Shown here: positions 30,691 through 41,939 of the stretch, one piece after another
Position numbering within the stretch: position 1 is the stretch's first letter
Layout of the letters: every line of letters begins with the position of its first letter
NCBI GenBank assembly: GCA_026122225.1
Contig: JANEZZ010002683.1
Location: forward strand, 806,001 to 870,000
Origin: Heloderma charlesbogerti
Taxonomy: Eukaryota > Chordata > Lepidosauria > Squamata > Helodermatidae
DNA: 64,000 nucleotides
Direction: 5' to 3'
The notes under the pieces: model-generated
What the model was told of the DNA's origin: nothing
Database searches by the model: none
The model's input: only the letters and a program-made list of their open reading frames with translations
Program-made: the position numbers and the translations under genes

Positions 30691-33054
30691 GTACAGAATA
30701 GTAGGGGTTCAGGTATGTGCACCAGTGGCAGGGCCAGCCCTTCCATGGGGTGGGGTGAATCTCCCTCCTCAGGCAGGGGAGCAGGAGGGGCAATGAATTG
30801 TGTGATCTCCCCTCCACTAGGAGGGGCCCCCATGGGTGCCACCAGGTGGGTGCTGCTGGGCAGGTGAGTGCCACCATGTGGGCAGTTGGTCCAGAGAGCC
30901 CTGCAGGCTGCTGGCCCCACTCTCCCATAGTGGCAAATGCTGGCCATAGCGAGAGAGCAGCAGGGCAGCTCAGAGCAGCCACTCACCCTCTGAGCCAGAA
31001 ACTGTGGCAGGGGTGTCTCTGGAGATCAATTGATCGATGCCTGGCTCTGAAAAAGGGCCTCCTCAGAGCCAGGCACTTGCAGCTCTCTGCAGAGCCGTGA
31101 TGGTCACTTTTTCTGGCAGGTGTGGCTGTCTAGAGAGCCCACACACCTTCCAATCTGTGGGTGAAATGCAGCAGACACAGCGGCAATGTGTGTGTGGTGG
31201 GGGGCGGGGAGATGCCATGGTGGCGATTGTGTGTGTGTGTGCATGTGCTCTCCCATCTCAGGTGGTGAAAGAGCCTGTGCTGGTCCTGAACAGTGGGTTG
31301 AGTTTTCACTGGCCTATGTATTTGCTGCCTCTTAAGGGGTCTGCAGCTTCAACGTGCTTTTTGCATGTAATATATTGGGGACAATAGCCAGAAGCCACAT
31401 GAATACTCATCCATCCCCTGCCTCCACACCACCATGGATCCCTCCATTTTTGTCAAGGCAGGTAGTACATGGAAATGACACCTGCATGTGCCTCTGGACT
31501 GTGGGGCCAATTGGAATGAGGGGAGCCTCAGAGTGGTGGTGGGGCATGGCTTCAGTCATGAGGCAACTGCATGATGTGCAGAAGAGCACCAGAGAGAGAT
31601 TGGGGGAGTGGTTTGGGCACTCTGCCAGGAAAAGGAAGCAGCTGCCAGGTTCACCCAGCATAGGGCTCTACAGCTCCCTGCCTAGCCAGAGACTATCTAT
31701 GGGGGGACTCCTGTTCATGACAGAATGGCAGGGGGTCCTGTGGCCTCCGTCCCTTTCCACATTCCCTCCAAGGAAGGTATGGAAGTACAGTAGAAGGACT
31801 GCCAAGGTCTGTAGCCATAGTTGACCCTTTGCTGGGTGGGGAGTATTCCACATCAAAAGAGATGTACGTACCTGTTTGTCTGGATTCCTGCATCCATTTG
31901 GAGGTCCTGGTGGACAGGAAACTCTCCATCCCCAGCCACACACCACAGGAATAAAAGAGACTAAGCTAAGCCTCCTTGCTGCCTGGTCCTGGCCCTTCTA
32001 GGATATCTGTTGTTAAGAAGCACTTCATTACTGTAAGCTCTGCTTCCTTGATGGATGATGGGAATATATCAGAGGCCAGCAATGTGCTGGTTGATGGACT
32101 GGGCCTTGCTGATGGAAACTGGAAGGCCCCCATCACTCATGGCCAGCACTCAGCTGTGCACTTTATGTATCATTAAAAGCCTGTCAATATATGGTTTTAA
32201 TGAAGCAGTACAATTGGATGAAATGCAAGGCAGTGAGGTAGGAACTGGGTCCTCTCCTAGTTCATTTGACCAGATTTGGGATTGCCCCAAAGAGGACAAA
32301 TTCTACAGACTCATCAGTGTTTACGTTGGCAACACTTTAGTTTATTAAATGGCAGACCTCAAAGAACATGGCTAGAAAAGGCAAGCTGAACCTTTCTGCA
32401 CTCTGCAGTGGGGATGGGGACTTTTTTCCTCCATGGCTTTTCTAAGCATAAAACACACAGTAAGATGAGAACTGAATTCTACTGTATTAGGAATGCCTTG
32501 CTGCCTCAAGATTAGATGATTTCTATCCTTCATATTTTGGCTTTGCATTAATAAAAGAGCTCTCTCTACAATTCCACTGTGGCTAGGAATGGGAAGAACT
32601 TGCTCAGCTGTGAATAGCTTTGTAATTGTAAAATACCATACCCATTTCCCAAGAGCTAATAAAGAACAACTTCTCCTTCTCCCTTTTTTCTCTAGCTTGC
32701 ATGAATTCCTTCTGATTGGAAAACTGATCAAAACATTTCTTACTGAATGTTTCACTCCCCTGCTCTTTCAAATATTTGGTACAGGCTTCAGCATCATTTG
32801 TACAAGGGGTATCAGACATGAACAGTTCAGTTGGAGCAAGAAAACTCAAGCAAAGACAACAGCTATATATAAGGTTATCATTTGAAGATCCTCCCATTAC
32901 GAAACAGATGGACTCCTTCCAGGTATGCATGAGAGACCCAAGAATCTATTTAAAAGTCCATGCAAATTTCCCATGTGTCCCCAATGAATTTGCTACCACA
33001 TACACCAACATTAAATCAAAGGATGTTTGTAACTTTCAAGTATCTAGTATATAC
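30691..33054. other. long stretch without supported gene
   Basis: Mostly unique sequence. 31190-31240 has short GT and G runs. A minus-strand frame at 32604-32930 has protein-like composition (LKEQGSETFSKKCFD) but no family I recognise and no second exon. I do not call it a gene. Confidence 0.4.
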
Positions 33055-33928
33055 TAGGGATGGACGAAAGGGACTTACCTGGTCCCGCAGCTTGCTTCGC
33101 GTTGGGGGGGAGGCACTTCGCTTCTCCCCCCGAAGTTCAGGCGAGGGGGGGGGAGGCGCCCCGCCTCACCCGGCCAAAATTCAGGCCGGGGGGGAGGCGC
33201 CCCATCCCTCGCTGCCGAAATTCAGGCCGGGGAGGAGCGCCCCATCTCCCCGGCCGCGAAACAAAAAAGTTAAGTAAAAAAAACACACACACACAGCCGT
33301 GATAGGCTACGTAACGATTTACGTAGCCTATCACGGCTAGATTTCCAAAGTCAGCCGTGATAGGCTACGTAAATCGTCACGTAGCCTATCACAGGTGACT
33401 TTGGAAAAAAAAAAAAGCGCGTACGCAAATGCTATTTGCGTTGCCCTTATTTTCACCGTAGTCTACGTAAATCTTTACGTAGACTAGACGTGCCAAACTA
33501 AGGAACGCAAATGGCGGCGCCCCATGGGTGCCGCCATTTGCGTACGCGTTTTTTTTTTTCAAAGTCAGACGTGATAGGCTACGTGACGATTTACGTAGCC
33601 TATCATGGCTGCCTTTGGAAATCTTGCCGTGATAGGCTACGTAAATCGTTACGTAGCCTATCACAGGTGTGTTGTTGTTTTTTTTACTTTACTTTTTTTT
33701 TTTTGCAATGGCGCCGGTGGCAGCCAGTCGGGAGACCGGCTGCCGCCCCCGCCGAACCACTGCCGAACCGCCGCCGGGACCCATCGCCGAGAGGGACATT
33801 CGGCCACGGTAAGTCCCATCCCGGGGGGGCGGGGGGCCGGCGGAGAATTTCCCCACCAATTTCGGGGGGGCGAATGCGTTGGCATTCGGCCTCCCGGAGA
33901 TTCGTGGAGAAATTCTCCGCCATCCCTA
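33055..33928 (+). mobile_element. hAT-Pal copy 16 (A left, B right), joined to copy 17
   Basis: It starts TAGGGATGGACGAAAGGGACTT and ends GCCATCCCTA. The A arm has three GGCCGAAATTCAGGCCGGGG-type tandem units (33130-33240). Core palindromes include GATAGGCTACGTAACGA (33301-33335) and a counterpart at 33572-33605, plus a GCAAATGGCGGCGCC unit at 33505-33540. Donors: ACTTACCTGG at 33073-33082 (minus) and ACGGTAAGTCCC at 33807-33818. The right end is separated from the next copy by a single G. The left flank GTATATAC is not repeated after it. Confidence 0.85.
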
Positions 33929-33929
33929 G

Positions 33930-34704
33930 TAGGGATGGCAGAGAATTCCGCCACGGATCTTGGTGAGGCCGAATGCCAGTGCATTCGGCCCCCCGAAATC
34001 TGTGGCGGAACGGCCTGCCCCCCCGCCCCCCCGCAGATCCCCCCTGGGATGAGACTTACCTGGGGCGGATCTTCCGGGCGGCGGCGGCTCCGGCGGCAGT
34101 GGCTGGTCTTCCGCCCGGCTGCCGCCGCTGCCATTTGCAGGTTTTTGTGTTTTTTTTTTAACCCAGACATTTTAGGCTACGCAAAAACTTACGTAGCCTA
34201 AAACAACTGGGTAAAAAAAAAAAGGCATACACAAATGGCAGTGGCTATGGCCGCTGCCATTTGCGTTCCTTCTTTTGGGCTGTCTTAGTCTACGTAGATA
34301 TTTACGTAGACTAAGACGGCGAAAATAAGGGGAACGCAAATACTGTCTTCTACGCTATTTGTGTTCCCCTTATTTTCACCGTCTTAGTCTACGTAAATAT
34401 TTATGTAGATTAAGACAGCAAAAATAAGGAACACAAATGGCGGCAGCCGTAGCCGCTGCCATTTGCGTACGCGGTTTTGTTTTTTCCCCCAGAGCCCTCC
34501 GCAGCCGGAAATCCAGCTGCGGATGGCTCTGGCCTGGCTGGCAGCTCCGCGGAGCTGCCGCGGAGCGTAGCTGGCCGCAGAGGATTCCAGAGGGGAGGAA
34601 CGGAGCGCCTCCCCCTGCCGTCGAGGATTCCGGGGGGAGGGACGGAATGCCTCCCCCCCCATCAACATAATCCGCGAAAGGTAAGTGACTTTCATACATC
34701 CCTA
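33930..34704 (-). mobile_element. hAT-Pal copy 17 (B left, A right), head-to-head with copy 16
   Basis: It starts TAGGGATGGCAGAGAATTCC one base after copy 16 ends, so the two B ends face each other. It ends TTCATACATCCCTA at 34704 with donor AAAGGTAAGTGAC. The B donor reads CAGGTAAGTCTC on the minus strand near 34050. The core is centred near 34345 between two TAGTCTACGTA palindromes. Flank GTCACTGA has no match to the left. The A arm is of the GCGGATTATGTTGATGG subfamily (right end CATCAACATAATCCGCGAAAGG). Confidence 0.85.
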
Positions 34705-35789
34705 GTCACTGATGGCCCATTTACCTGTGAAGCCAGCACTTAATGTTGTAGCCACTGAATTATGAACATGCATGATATTAGGGCTGCACACGGACCCCCT
34801 GCTTTGCTTTGGATGCCAAATCGGACCTTCCAAATCAGCCCCGGTTTACTTTGGACCAATTCAAACCCAATCTCCTTTGCTTTGGATTCGGTTCTGAAGC
34901 AAGATTCAGATATCTGAATTATTCTGGTTTGATGTTTTCCCATTGATTTGCACTGGAAACAGAAACAGCCATAACTTTTTCAGTTTCATGATAAATACAT
35001 GAAATGTGGGGGACCTGGCAGCCCCCATGGAGATGCTCTCACCTGCCAAATATCAGACAGTTTGGCCCAGTAGTTCTTGTGCTAGGCAGAGTTAAAATTT
35101 GATTTTTTCAACAAAAGCTCTCAAAGCAAAGAGCTATAACTTTTCACTGGTTGCACTGAAGTGCATGAAATCTGGACACCTGGCAGCCCCAATGTGGGTC
35201 ATCCAAGTTGCCAAACCTCAGACAGTTTGGCCCAGTAGTTTCTGTGCTAGGCACAGGTAAAATGTGCTGTTCTCAAAACCTCAAACCAAAGGTCATAAAG
35301 GGATAATCAGAGAAGTTAAGTGTTGAAGTGGTGATTGGGGGGAGGTCACCACTATCCCTAATCTCTGATGTAGGTGTCTTTGAAGTGAAAAATAACCCCT
35401 CGCCCCTAGTACTACTTTCCCATTCAGGTTCACAGTGGATGACCTCAGGCTGTCTTTGGCTGAATGGAATATACATTAACTGGGAAAACAGACTGGCAGG
35501 CAGGCTGGCAGAGTAATTTTTGTGCTAAAATGTGCTTTTTTCAATTCAATTTTTTTCAACTTTGCTTTGAGAAGGGCTATACCTTTTACTGGTTGCACAG
35601 AAGTGTATGAAATCTGGGCAGTGGCAGCCCCCATGCCGCCTGAAGATGCCTCATATTATGCTGGCTTTGCCAGTGCCACACAGTGTAGCATTAAATTTAA
35701 ATAATATATGTTAATGTGTGTAGTGCTTTGCCCACTGTATTTGAAATGTGGACTTGTGTGTAGTGCTTTGCCTCACACTGCTTGACTAC

Positions 35790-35816
35790 AACACAAACAC
35801 ACACACACACACACAC
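35790..35816. repeat. (AC)n microsatellite
   Basis: About 27 bp of AC/CA dinucleotide inside hAT-2. Confidence 0.8.
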
Positions 35817-36017
35817 GAGCAAAAGAAAAGCAAATACAGAACTACCTACAAGCAAGGGTGGGGAGAGGAGTACCATACACTACCTATAATCCTAACACAA
35901 GAGAAAGGGGTTTTGAATTTTTTTTGTTTCTTTTTAGGGAAAAGATATCGAGTTTAAAAATGGGAAGGGAAGGAAGACAGGAATTGAGAAGGGTGGGGGA
36001 GGAGAGCCAAGAACAAG

Positions 36018-36018
<1 letters not shown>

Positions 36019-36062
<44 letters not shown>

Positions 36063-36063
36063 G
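36019..36063. repeat. (GATA)n microsatellite
   Basis: Eleven GATA units. GATA repeats are frequent in squamate genomes. Confidence 0.9.
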
Positions 36064-36087
36064 TTTTGCTTTCTTTATAAAGAATCT

Positions 36088-36133
<46 letters not shown>

Positions 36134-36164
36134 GGAGGGAGGGAGGGAGGGAGGGAGGGAGGGA
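36088..36164. repeat. (GAAA)n followed by (GGGA)n microsatellite
   Basis: About 11 GAAA units pass directly into about 8 GGGA units, a compound purine repeat. Confidence 0.9.
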
Positions 36165-36240
36165 AAACTTACTAAGGAATAGTTGAATTGAGAAGGGCAG
36201 GGTGGGGGGAGGAGTAAAAGAACAAGGAGAGGTAAGGCAA

Positions 36241-36306
36241 CTAAGGGCACAATCCTGTTGGGATAGGGATAGCCACTGACTAGCGGCCATAGGATTGCGC
36301 CTTAAA
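36241..36306. repeat. small foldback repeat (AAGGGCACAATCCT ... AGGATTGCGCCTT)
   Basis: TAAGGGCACAATCCT and AGGATTGCGCCTTA are inverted at the two ends of a ~66-bp unit. A longer relative is at 42375-42840, where GGGTGCAAGCCTAT faces ATAGGATTGCTCGC. It is probably a MITE family with CGCAATCCTAT termini, inserted into hAT-2. Confidence 0.55.
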
Positions 36307-37589
36307 GTACTTTTTATTATTTATTTTTTTAAAATAAAGAATCTAGAAGGAAAGAAAAGGAAAACTAATGAGAATGATTGAACTGAGAAGGGCAGGGTGG
36401 GGGGGAGCCAAAGAACAAGGAAAGGAAAGGAGAAAACTACAGTACTTTTAAAATGTTTTTTGTCTGTTTGTTTTTAAAAGAAAGAATTTAGAAAAGAAAG
36501 AAAGGGAATAGTTGAACTGAGAATGGCTGGGTGGGAAGGAAGGAGAACGACAAAGCTGCAGTACAACACAGACACCACCACACAGATCTAGCCATCTCTC
36601 TCTCTAATCAAATCTAACCAGCTCTCCTTCATGCAATGAAATGCATGCAGGCTGATCTCCAGTATATACAGTATCCCCTCCACCCCCACGACCGTCACTG
36701 ATTAGAGACCACTGGGTTACGTTCAGCCTTAATTTGGCAACTATAGTTGCTGTTATCCAAGCTGACCATTTCCCCCCTCCCTCCTGCTCCTCTCCTCCTC
36801 CCTGATCTTTCACAAGTTGATACATTTGGAGACAGGCTGTCTGAGCTTCAGAAGGCATAGCTCCAAATCTCTGAGGCGGACCAAGGCACTTCGTCGTTAA
36901 CCCGCTTTGCTTTGGAGCACCTCGGTGCTGTTCTGATCCACTTCAGTTCTCACCAAGGCACCCCCAAAGCGCCCCAATTTGCTTCGGGGTTTGGATTTGA
37001 CACCAAAGTGATGCCCTATATGATATACCCAATCCTGAGACTCTGTTGCATAATAAGTATTTTGAATTTGGACTGGATCTAAAAGGCATGCCTGGGATCC
37101 AAAACCCACTGTTAGGCATGAGCAAAAAGAGCTTCCACATAAAGGTGGGGGGCCATATTTCCTTCTGGTGTCAGCCCTTCATTGTCTCATTGGGTGTTGG
37201 CTATAGAGAGCCTAGGATTCTGGAAGGCCTTTGGGGAACAACAAAGGTTGTTGCTGGAAAGGGGAAGTTGAAAAACTGTTGAGAGTTAAGAGTGTTTAAG
37301 CTAAACATCTTCTGTGACACCTTGAATCCCATCCCCTGAATTCACAAATTTTGACACATTATTATATAAATGTATTATTAGGAAACTCCAAATGAATGAG
37401 AACCATGTTTTTCATTTTTAAAATGTAATTCATATTTATGAATTGGCAAACCAAGCTGCGTATTAAATTCACTTTACAGTACTAATTTGAAATTTGATGT
37501 CATAGCCATTAACATCACCTTATTTGTATCTGGTGTGGGGCAATCAAAATAGAGTAAGAATCCTGTTAGTGTACCACCACCCTCTACTG

Positions 37590-37765
37590 CTGTTTTGTCT
37601 GAACTGTGGAGGTGGTTTTGGATCTGGTGTTGAGGACCTCCTTACCATTCATGCTGGGTGGGTGAGAGTCTTGTCCTGGCCACCTCAGGACATCATGGTC
37701 ACCATGACAACGTTTGAGCTATCCCAGAAAGCTAAGAGGCTAAAATATGTGGCAAGTCATTCATG
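37590..37765 (+). mobile_element. L2 endonuclease-region fragment
   Basis: Resembles the L2 at 54600-54710. Shared are a stretch like CCACCTCAGGACATCATGGT (cf. GGCTCAGGACCATGTCC), CCATGACAAC and CTATCCCAGAA. Short and decayed. Confidence 0.45.
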
Positions 37766-37770
37766 GGCTT

Positions 37771-37997
37771 TTCCTGAACATCAGGAAAAACTTCCTATTA
37801 GAGCAATATGACAATGGAACCAATTCCCTAGGGAGGTAGTGGGCTCTCCCACACTGGAGGCCTTCAAGACGAGGCTGGGCAGCCATCTGTCAGGGATGCT
37901 CTGACTTGGATTCCTGCACTGATCAGGGGGTTGGGCCTGATGGTCTTGTAGGCCCCTTCCAACCCTACTATTCTATGATTGTATGATTCTATGTCTC
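37771..37997 (+). mobile_element. CR1 3' terminal fragment
   Basis: GAACATCAGGAAAAACTTCC begins it. The CAATTCCCTAGGGAGGTAGT and GGATGCTCTGACTTGGATTC blocks follow, and it ends ATTGTATGATTCTATG. Last ~225 bp of CR1. Confidence 0.88.
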
Positions 37998-38333
37998 AAC
38001 AAAAAAGTAATGGGGACAGGTGGCACAACAATGGTGTTCTGTGGCTTTAGTGATATCTCTAGCTGAGGTAATGAGGGCCAACAGAGGCAAGCAGGACTAA
38101 CTGGGCTTGTTGACAACCAACAGGAAGAGATGCTAGGCCCTGGATGGCTATGTGACTCCAAAGTCTGCCATACTCTGGGGAGTGAGTGTGGAACTTGGCC
38201 AAGACTGGAGAGGCCCAGACCCCAAATGATTTCAGCAAAGGGTGCATTGCTCGTGTGGCTATGATGACCTGAGTAATTTCAGAGGTGTGGTACCATCTGG
38301 TTTCACAGGAACACTGAGTGCTTGGTGCCCTGG
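37998..38333. other. unassigned sequence
   Basis: No supported feature. Confidence 0.4.
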
Positions 38334-38341
38334 GTTCTTAC

Positions 38342-38939
38342 TAGGGATGTTAGAGAATTCCGCCATGGATCCCAGGGGGGCTGAATTCCAGTGAATTCGG
38401 GCCCCCGGAATCTGTGGCGGAATGGAGCCCCCTGCCCCACCATCCCGCGAAAGCCCCGCGAAATGGAGCCTACCTGGCTGCGGCTCCAGCTGCGGCTCCG
38501 GTGACGGCGGCTCTGGCCACTGCCGGGCTGCTGCGGCTGCAAATGGCGGCTGTCGTAGCGGCTGCCATTTGCGTCCCTAGGCCGGCCCGTGATAGGCTAT
38601 GTATATATTTACGTAGCCTATCATGGCTAAAGCAGGGACGCAAATGGCGTAGGGGACGCCATTTCCATCCCTGCTTAGCTGTGATAGGCTCCGTAAATAT
38701 TTACGTAGCCTATCATGGGCTTGTGTAGGGACGCAAATGGCGTCCCCTACGCAGGACGCCATTTGCGTCCGCACCAGCCTGGCAGTGGCTGGAGGCCCCG
38801 CTGCGGGTTGGCCCGGTTGGCAGCTCTGCGGCTTGGCAGATCCTCCCCCCCCATCAAGGATTCCGGGGCGAGGAACGGATCGCCTCCCCCACCTGTGGAA
38901 CCCAGCAGAGCCAGGTAAGCGGGGTTTTGTACACCCCTA
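38342..38939 (-). mobile_element. hAT-Pal copy 18 with perfect GTTCTTAC duplication
   Basis: A 598-bp copy from TAGGGATGTTAGAGAATTCC (B) to TTGTACACCCCTA (A). GTTCTTAC stands at 38334-38341 and 38940-38947. Donors: minus-strand CAGGTAGGC near 38471-38479 in the B arm, and CCAGGTAAGCGGGG at 38911-38924 in the A arm. The core is AAATGGCGGCTGTCG (38539), GATAGGCTATGTATA (38589), GCAAATGGCGTAGGGG (38639) and GATAGGCTCCGTAAA palindromes. The older-looking subfamily has CG to TG decay. Confidence 0.92.
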
Positions 38940-38947
38940 GTTCTTAC

Positions 38948-39811
38948 AGGGTAAAAACAAAGTCGTCAAGTCCAACATAACAGTAACACAAAGGACAAAA
39001 GGAAGACTCTACAGGTAGAGTTAACAGCCATTTCAGGCTACTCACAAGTGGTGGGAATTACTCGTGGCAACAGCCATCATGAATGTCCAAAGTGTGAGCT
39101 GGAAGAGGCAGTGATCTTTCCAAAGGGTTCAGAAACTCCTGTCTGCAATTGGGCCTGCAAGTAGATCATATCTGGGAAAGATCACTGAAGGGCTGGAAGA
39201 TGCTTGCACATCTGGTAATCCAATTATTGCCCACCCAACCTGGGGGCTCTTGATCACATGCAGTTCTGATCTGAGTGATTTTTGCTAAAGTTAGCTTGGC
39301 ATACATGACATTTAGAAATGCTAAGCTTTGGGCAGAATTGCTTCGCTTATTGTCCTGTCAGGTTTCCCCACCTTTGCCTGTCTTAGCTCCAGAGGAGTTT
39401 CTTACAAGTGGCATAACCCAGAGTTGCCAAATTTCACAGGAGCTAGCAGTGCTGGCTCTCTTACCAAGCAGCTTGCCAACAGAACTGAAAGAATTGCATT
39501 CACTTGATAGGCTTAATTTGCTGTTACTGAAATTAGCATATAGTTATCTGGCTACACTTAGCTATGTCCAGTATATGATCCCTGATTAGTTAGGGCCATT
39601 TAAGGGGGAATTAAACAAAAGGGAACAGGAACCACCAGAGCAGCCAAAATGGAACAGTGAAAAAGAGTGGCTGGGAGCAGTTGCAAACAGCCACCAAAAA
39701 GCAGGATCAATTTTTTTTTTCATGGGGCTCATTTCCACTCTCCCTGAATCACTACTGGAGAATATTTGGCCCAGCACTAAACTGCATACCCTTCAACATT
39801 CACAGTTAGAA
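38948..39811. other. unassigned sequence
   Basis: No supported repeat family or gene. A T run lies at 39711-39719. Confidence 0.4.
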
Positions 39812-39819
39812 ATACTGGC

Positions 39820-40527
39820 TAGGGATGACGGAGAAATCCGCCACGGACTCCAATGAGACCGGATTCTTTAGAATCCGGCCCCCTGGAGTCCATGGCGGAA
39901 CGGAGTACCCCCACCCCATGGTGGTACCCCCGGGACAGACCCTACCTGGTCGTCAGCTGGTACAGTCCATCCACAGCCATCCGCTGTTCTGTCTGCAGAT
40001 GCAAATGGCTGCTGCTGTGTCAGCGCAATGGAGAAGGTGGCAGCGAGGCAAAAGCAGGAGTGTCCTCGCTTTAGCCGTGACAGGCTAGGCTACGTAAGTA
40101 TTTATGTAGCCTATCACGGCAAACAGCGGGGACACGAATGGCTTCCGCTATGCCATTTGCGTCGCTACTCTTTTTGCGATAGGCTATGTAAATACTTATG
40201 TAGCCTATCACGGCAAAGAGCGGGGACGCAAATGGTGTCTGGTATGCCATTTGCGTCCCTGCTTTAGCCATGATAGGCTACGTATTTAGGTAGCCTATCA
40301 TGGCTAACGCAGGGACGCAAATGGCATCCGCTATGCTGGACACCATTTGCGTCCGCAGCCTGGCAGCAGATGGAAGTCTGGCTGCGGACGGGCCTGGCCA
40401 GCGGCTCCGTGGCCTTGCTGCGGAGCAGAGCCGGCCAGGGAGGATTCCGGGGGGAGAGACGGATCGCCTCCCCCACCCCTAGCGGATGCCCCGGAATGGA
40501 ACCAGGTAAGTGATCCGCCCACCCCTA
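39820..40527 (-). mobile_element. hAT-Pal copy 19 with perfect ATACTGGC duplication
   Basis: A 708-bp copy from TAGGGATGACGGAGAAATCC (B) to CGCCCACCCCTA (A). ATACTGGC stands at 39812-39819 and 40528-40535. Donors: CAGGTAGGG on the minus strand (39941-39950) and CCAGGTAAGTGATC (40502-40515). Core palindromes are GGCTACGTAAGTATTTATG (40088), CGAATGGCTTCCGC (40135), GATAGGCTATGTAAA (40179) and GCAAATGGTGTCTGG (40228), the same order as copy 18. Confidence 0.92.
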
Positions 40528-40535
40528 ATACTGGC

Positions 40536-40924
40536 ACTCCCATGCACCTGCAGAAAGAACCCTGTTCTCACACTGAAAAGCACTGCCTGAGACCACCACC
40601 CCCATCACATATAAGCAAATGCTGCCATTTGTGCCAAATTCATTTGCAGCAGCCTGCAACAGCCTGTCCTGCTTGGCCTTCTGAAGCAGACCATCTTTCT
40701 CTGTCTTCCTGGCCCAGGAATCCTTCCTCTGTCTGCTGGCTCCTATTCAGTTGCTGCCACAGGCACCGCCTTCTGGCAGATGTCACAGTGAAGGGGCATC
40801 AACATTCAGTGCTTTTTCCTGTCCTCCGAGGTCCACTTAGGAACAACCACCTCAGGTGGCCACCACGGATCTGTGTGAGGTGGGATTGTAATGTGGTTGT
40901 ATGTCAACCACTTTTAAAGGCACA
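40536..40924. other. unassigned sequence
   Basis: No supported feature. An open frame crosses it but shows no recognisable protein. Confidence 0.4.
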
Positions 40925-41015
40925 TCTTGACTTAGATTCCTGCACTGAGCAGGGGGCTGGACTCAATGGTCTTATAGGCCCCTTCCAACTCTACTATTCT
41001 ATGATTCTATGGTCT
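40925..41015 (+). mobile_element. CR1 3' terminal fragment
   Basis: ATTCCTGCACTGAGCAGGGG, then CCCCTTCCAACTCTACTATT and CTATGATTCTATGG. Last ~90 bp of CR1. Confidence 0.85.
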
Positions 41016-41040
41016 CCTATATTCTCAAAGCAGGAAGCAC

Positions 41041-41931
41041 TAGGGATGGGGGAGAATTTCTCCCCGAAACTTCGGGGGGCCGAGTGCCAACGTATTTGGC
41101 CCCCCGAAGTAGTTTCGGGGAGAAATTCTCTGCACCCCCCCGCCCCCCCCGGGATGGGACTTACCTTTCCCGAATGTCGCTCCCGGTGGCAGGTTGCAGC
41201 AGCGGTTCAGCAGGGCTTCGACAGGGGCAGGGGCGGCAGCCGGTTTTTCGACCGGCTGCCGCCACCGCCATTCCAAGAAAAGTAAAAAAAAAACCAACGC
41301 CCCCGTGATAGGCTACGTGACGATTAACGTAGCCTATCATGGCTAGATTTGCAAAGTCAGCCATGATAGGCTATGTAAATCGTCACGTAGCCTATCACGG
41401 GTGACTTAAAAAAAAAAAAAAGCATGTATGGCTAATGGCGGCCCCCATAGGGAGCCGCCATTCACGTTCCTTATTTGGTCGCTGTAGTCTACATAAGGAT
41501 TACGTAGACTACGGCGAAAATAAGGGCAACGTTATTTGCGTTGCCCTTATTTTTGCCATAGTCTACGTAAAGATTTACGTAGACTACAGCGACCAAATAA
41601 GAAACGCGAATGGTGGCTCCCTATGGGGGCCGCCATTTGCGTACATGCTTTTTTTTTTTTAAGTAACCCGTGATAGGCTACGTGACGATTAACGTAGCCT
41701 ATCATGGCTGACTTTGCAGATCTAACCGTGATAGGCTACATAAATCGTCACGTAGCCTATCACGGGGGCGTTTTTTTTTTTAACTTTTTATTTCGCGGCC
41801 GGGCGAGGCACCTCCTCCCCGGCCTGAATTTCGGCCAGGCGAGGAGGGAAGCCTCCCTCACCAGGCCTGAATTTCGGGGGGAGGAGCGAAGCAAGCTGTG
41901 AGACCAGGTAAGTGACTTTCGTGCACCCCTA
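41041..41931 (-). mobile_element. hAT-Pal copy 20 with perfect GGAAGCAC duplication
   Basis: An 891-bp, well-preserved copy from TAGGGATGGGGGAGAATTTC (B) to GTGCACCCCTA (A). GGAAGCAC stands at 41033-41040 and 41932-41939. The core 41303-41768 is an inverted repeat of about 466 bp centred near 41535 (TAAGGGCAACGTTATTTGCG). Each half contains two GATAGGCTACGTGACG-type palindromes, one AATGGCGGCCCC unit and one TAGTCTAC unit. Donors: minus-strand AAGGTAAGTCCC (41157-41168) and CCAGGTAAGTGAC (41904-41916). The A arm has two GGCCTGAATTTCGG units. Confidence 0.93.
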
Positions 41932-41939
41932 GGAAGCAC

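Larger units (their letters stand above)
34779..37018 (+). mobile_element. hAT-2, complete non-autonomous copy
   Basis: A 2,240-bp element starting TAGGGCTGCACACGG and ending AGTGATGCCCTA. CATGATAT at 34771-34778 and TATGATAT at 37019-37026 form an 8-bp duplication with one mismatch, the hAT pattern. Inside are repeated blocks. The phrase ACTTTT.ACTGGTTGCAC..AAGTG with TGAAATCTGG occurs near 35140 and 35585, with a relative at 34970. GTTTGGCCCAGTAGTT.. occurs near 35063 and 35228. The phrase TTGA.TTGAGAAGGG.. recurs at about 35975, 36187, 36379 and 36516. No transposase ORF is seen. Confidence 0.75.

Noticed and set aside
32604..32930. Minus-strand ORF of 108 codons with protein-like composition
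   Set aside because: I recognise no family, no convincing neighbouring exon, and splice signals are weak; composition alone is not enough.
40347..41285. 312-codon plus-strand ORF
   Set aside because: It runs from a hAT-Pal arm through unique DNA and a CR1 tail into another hAT-Pal; no continuous protein similarity.
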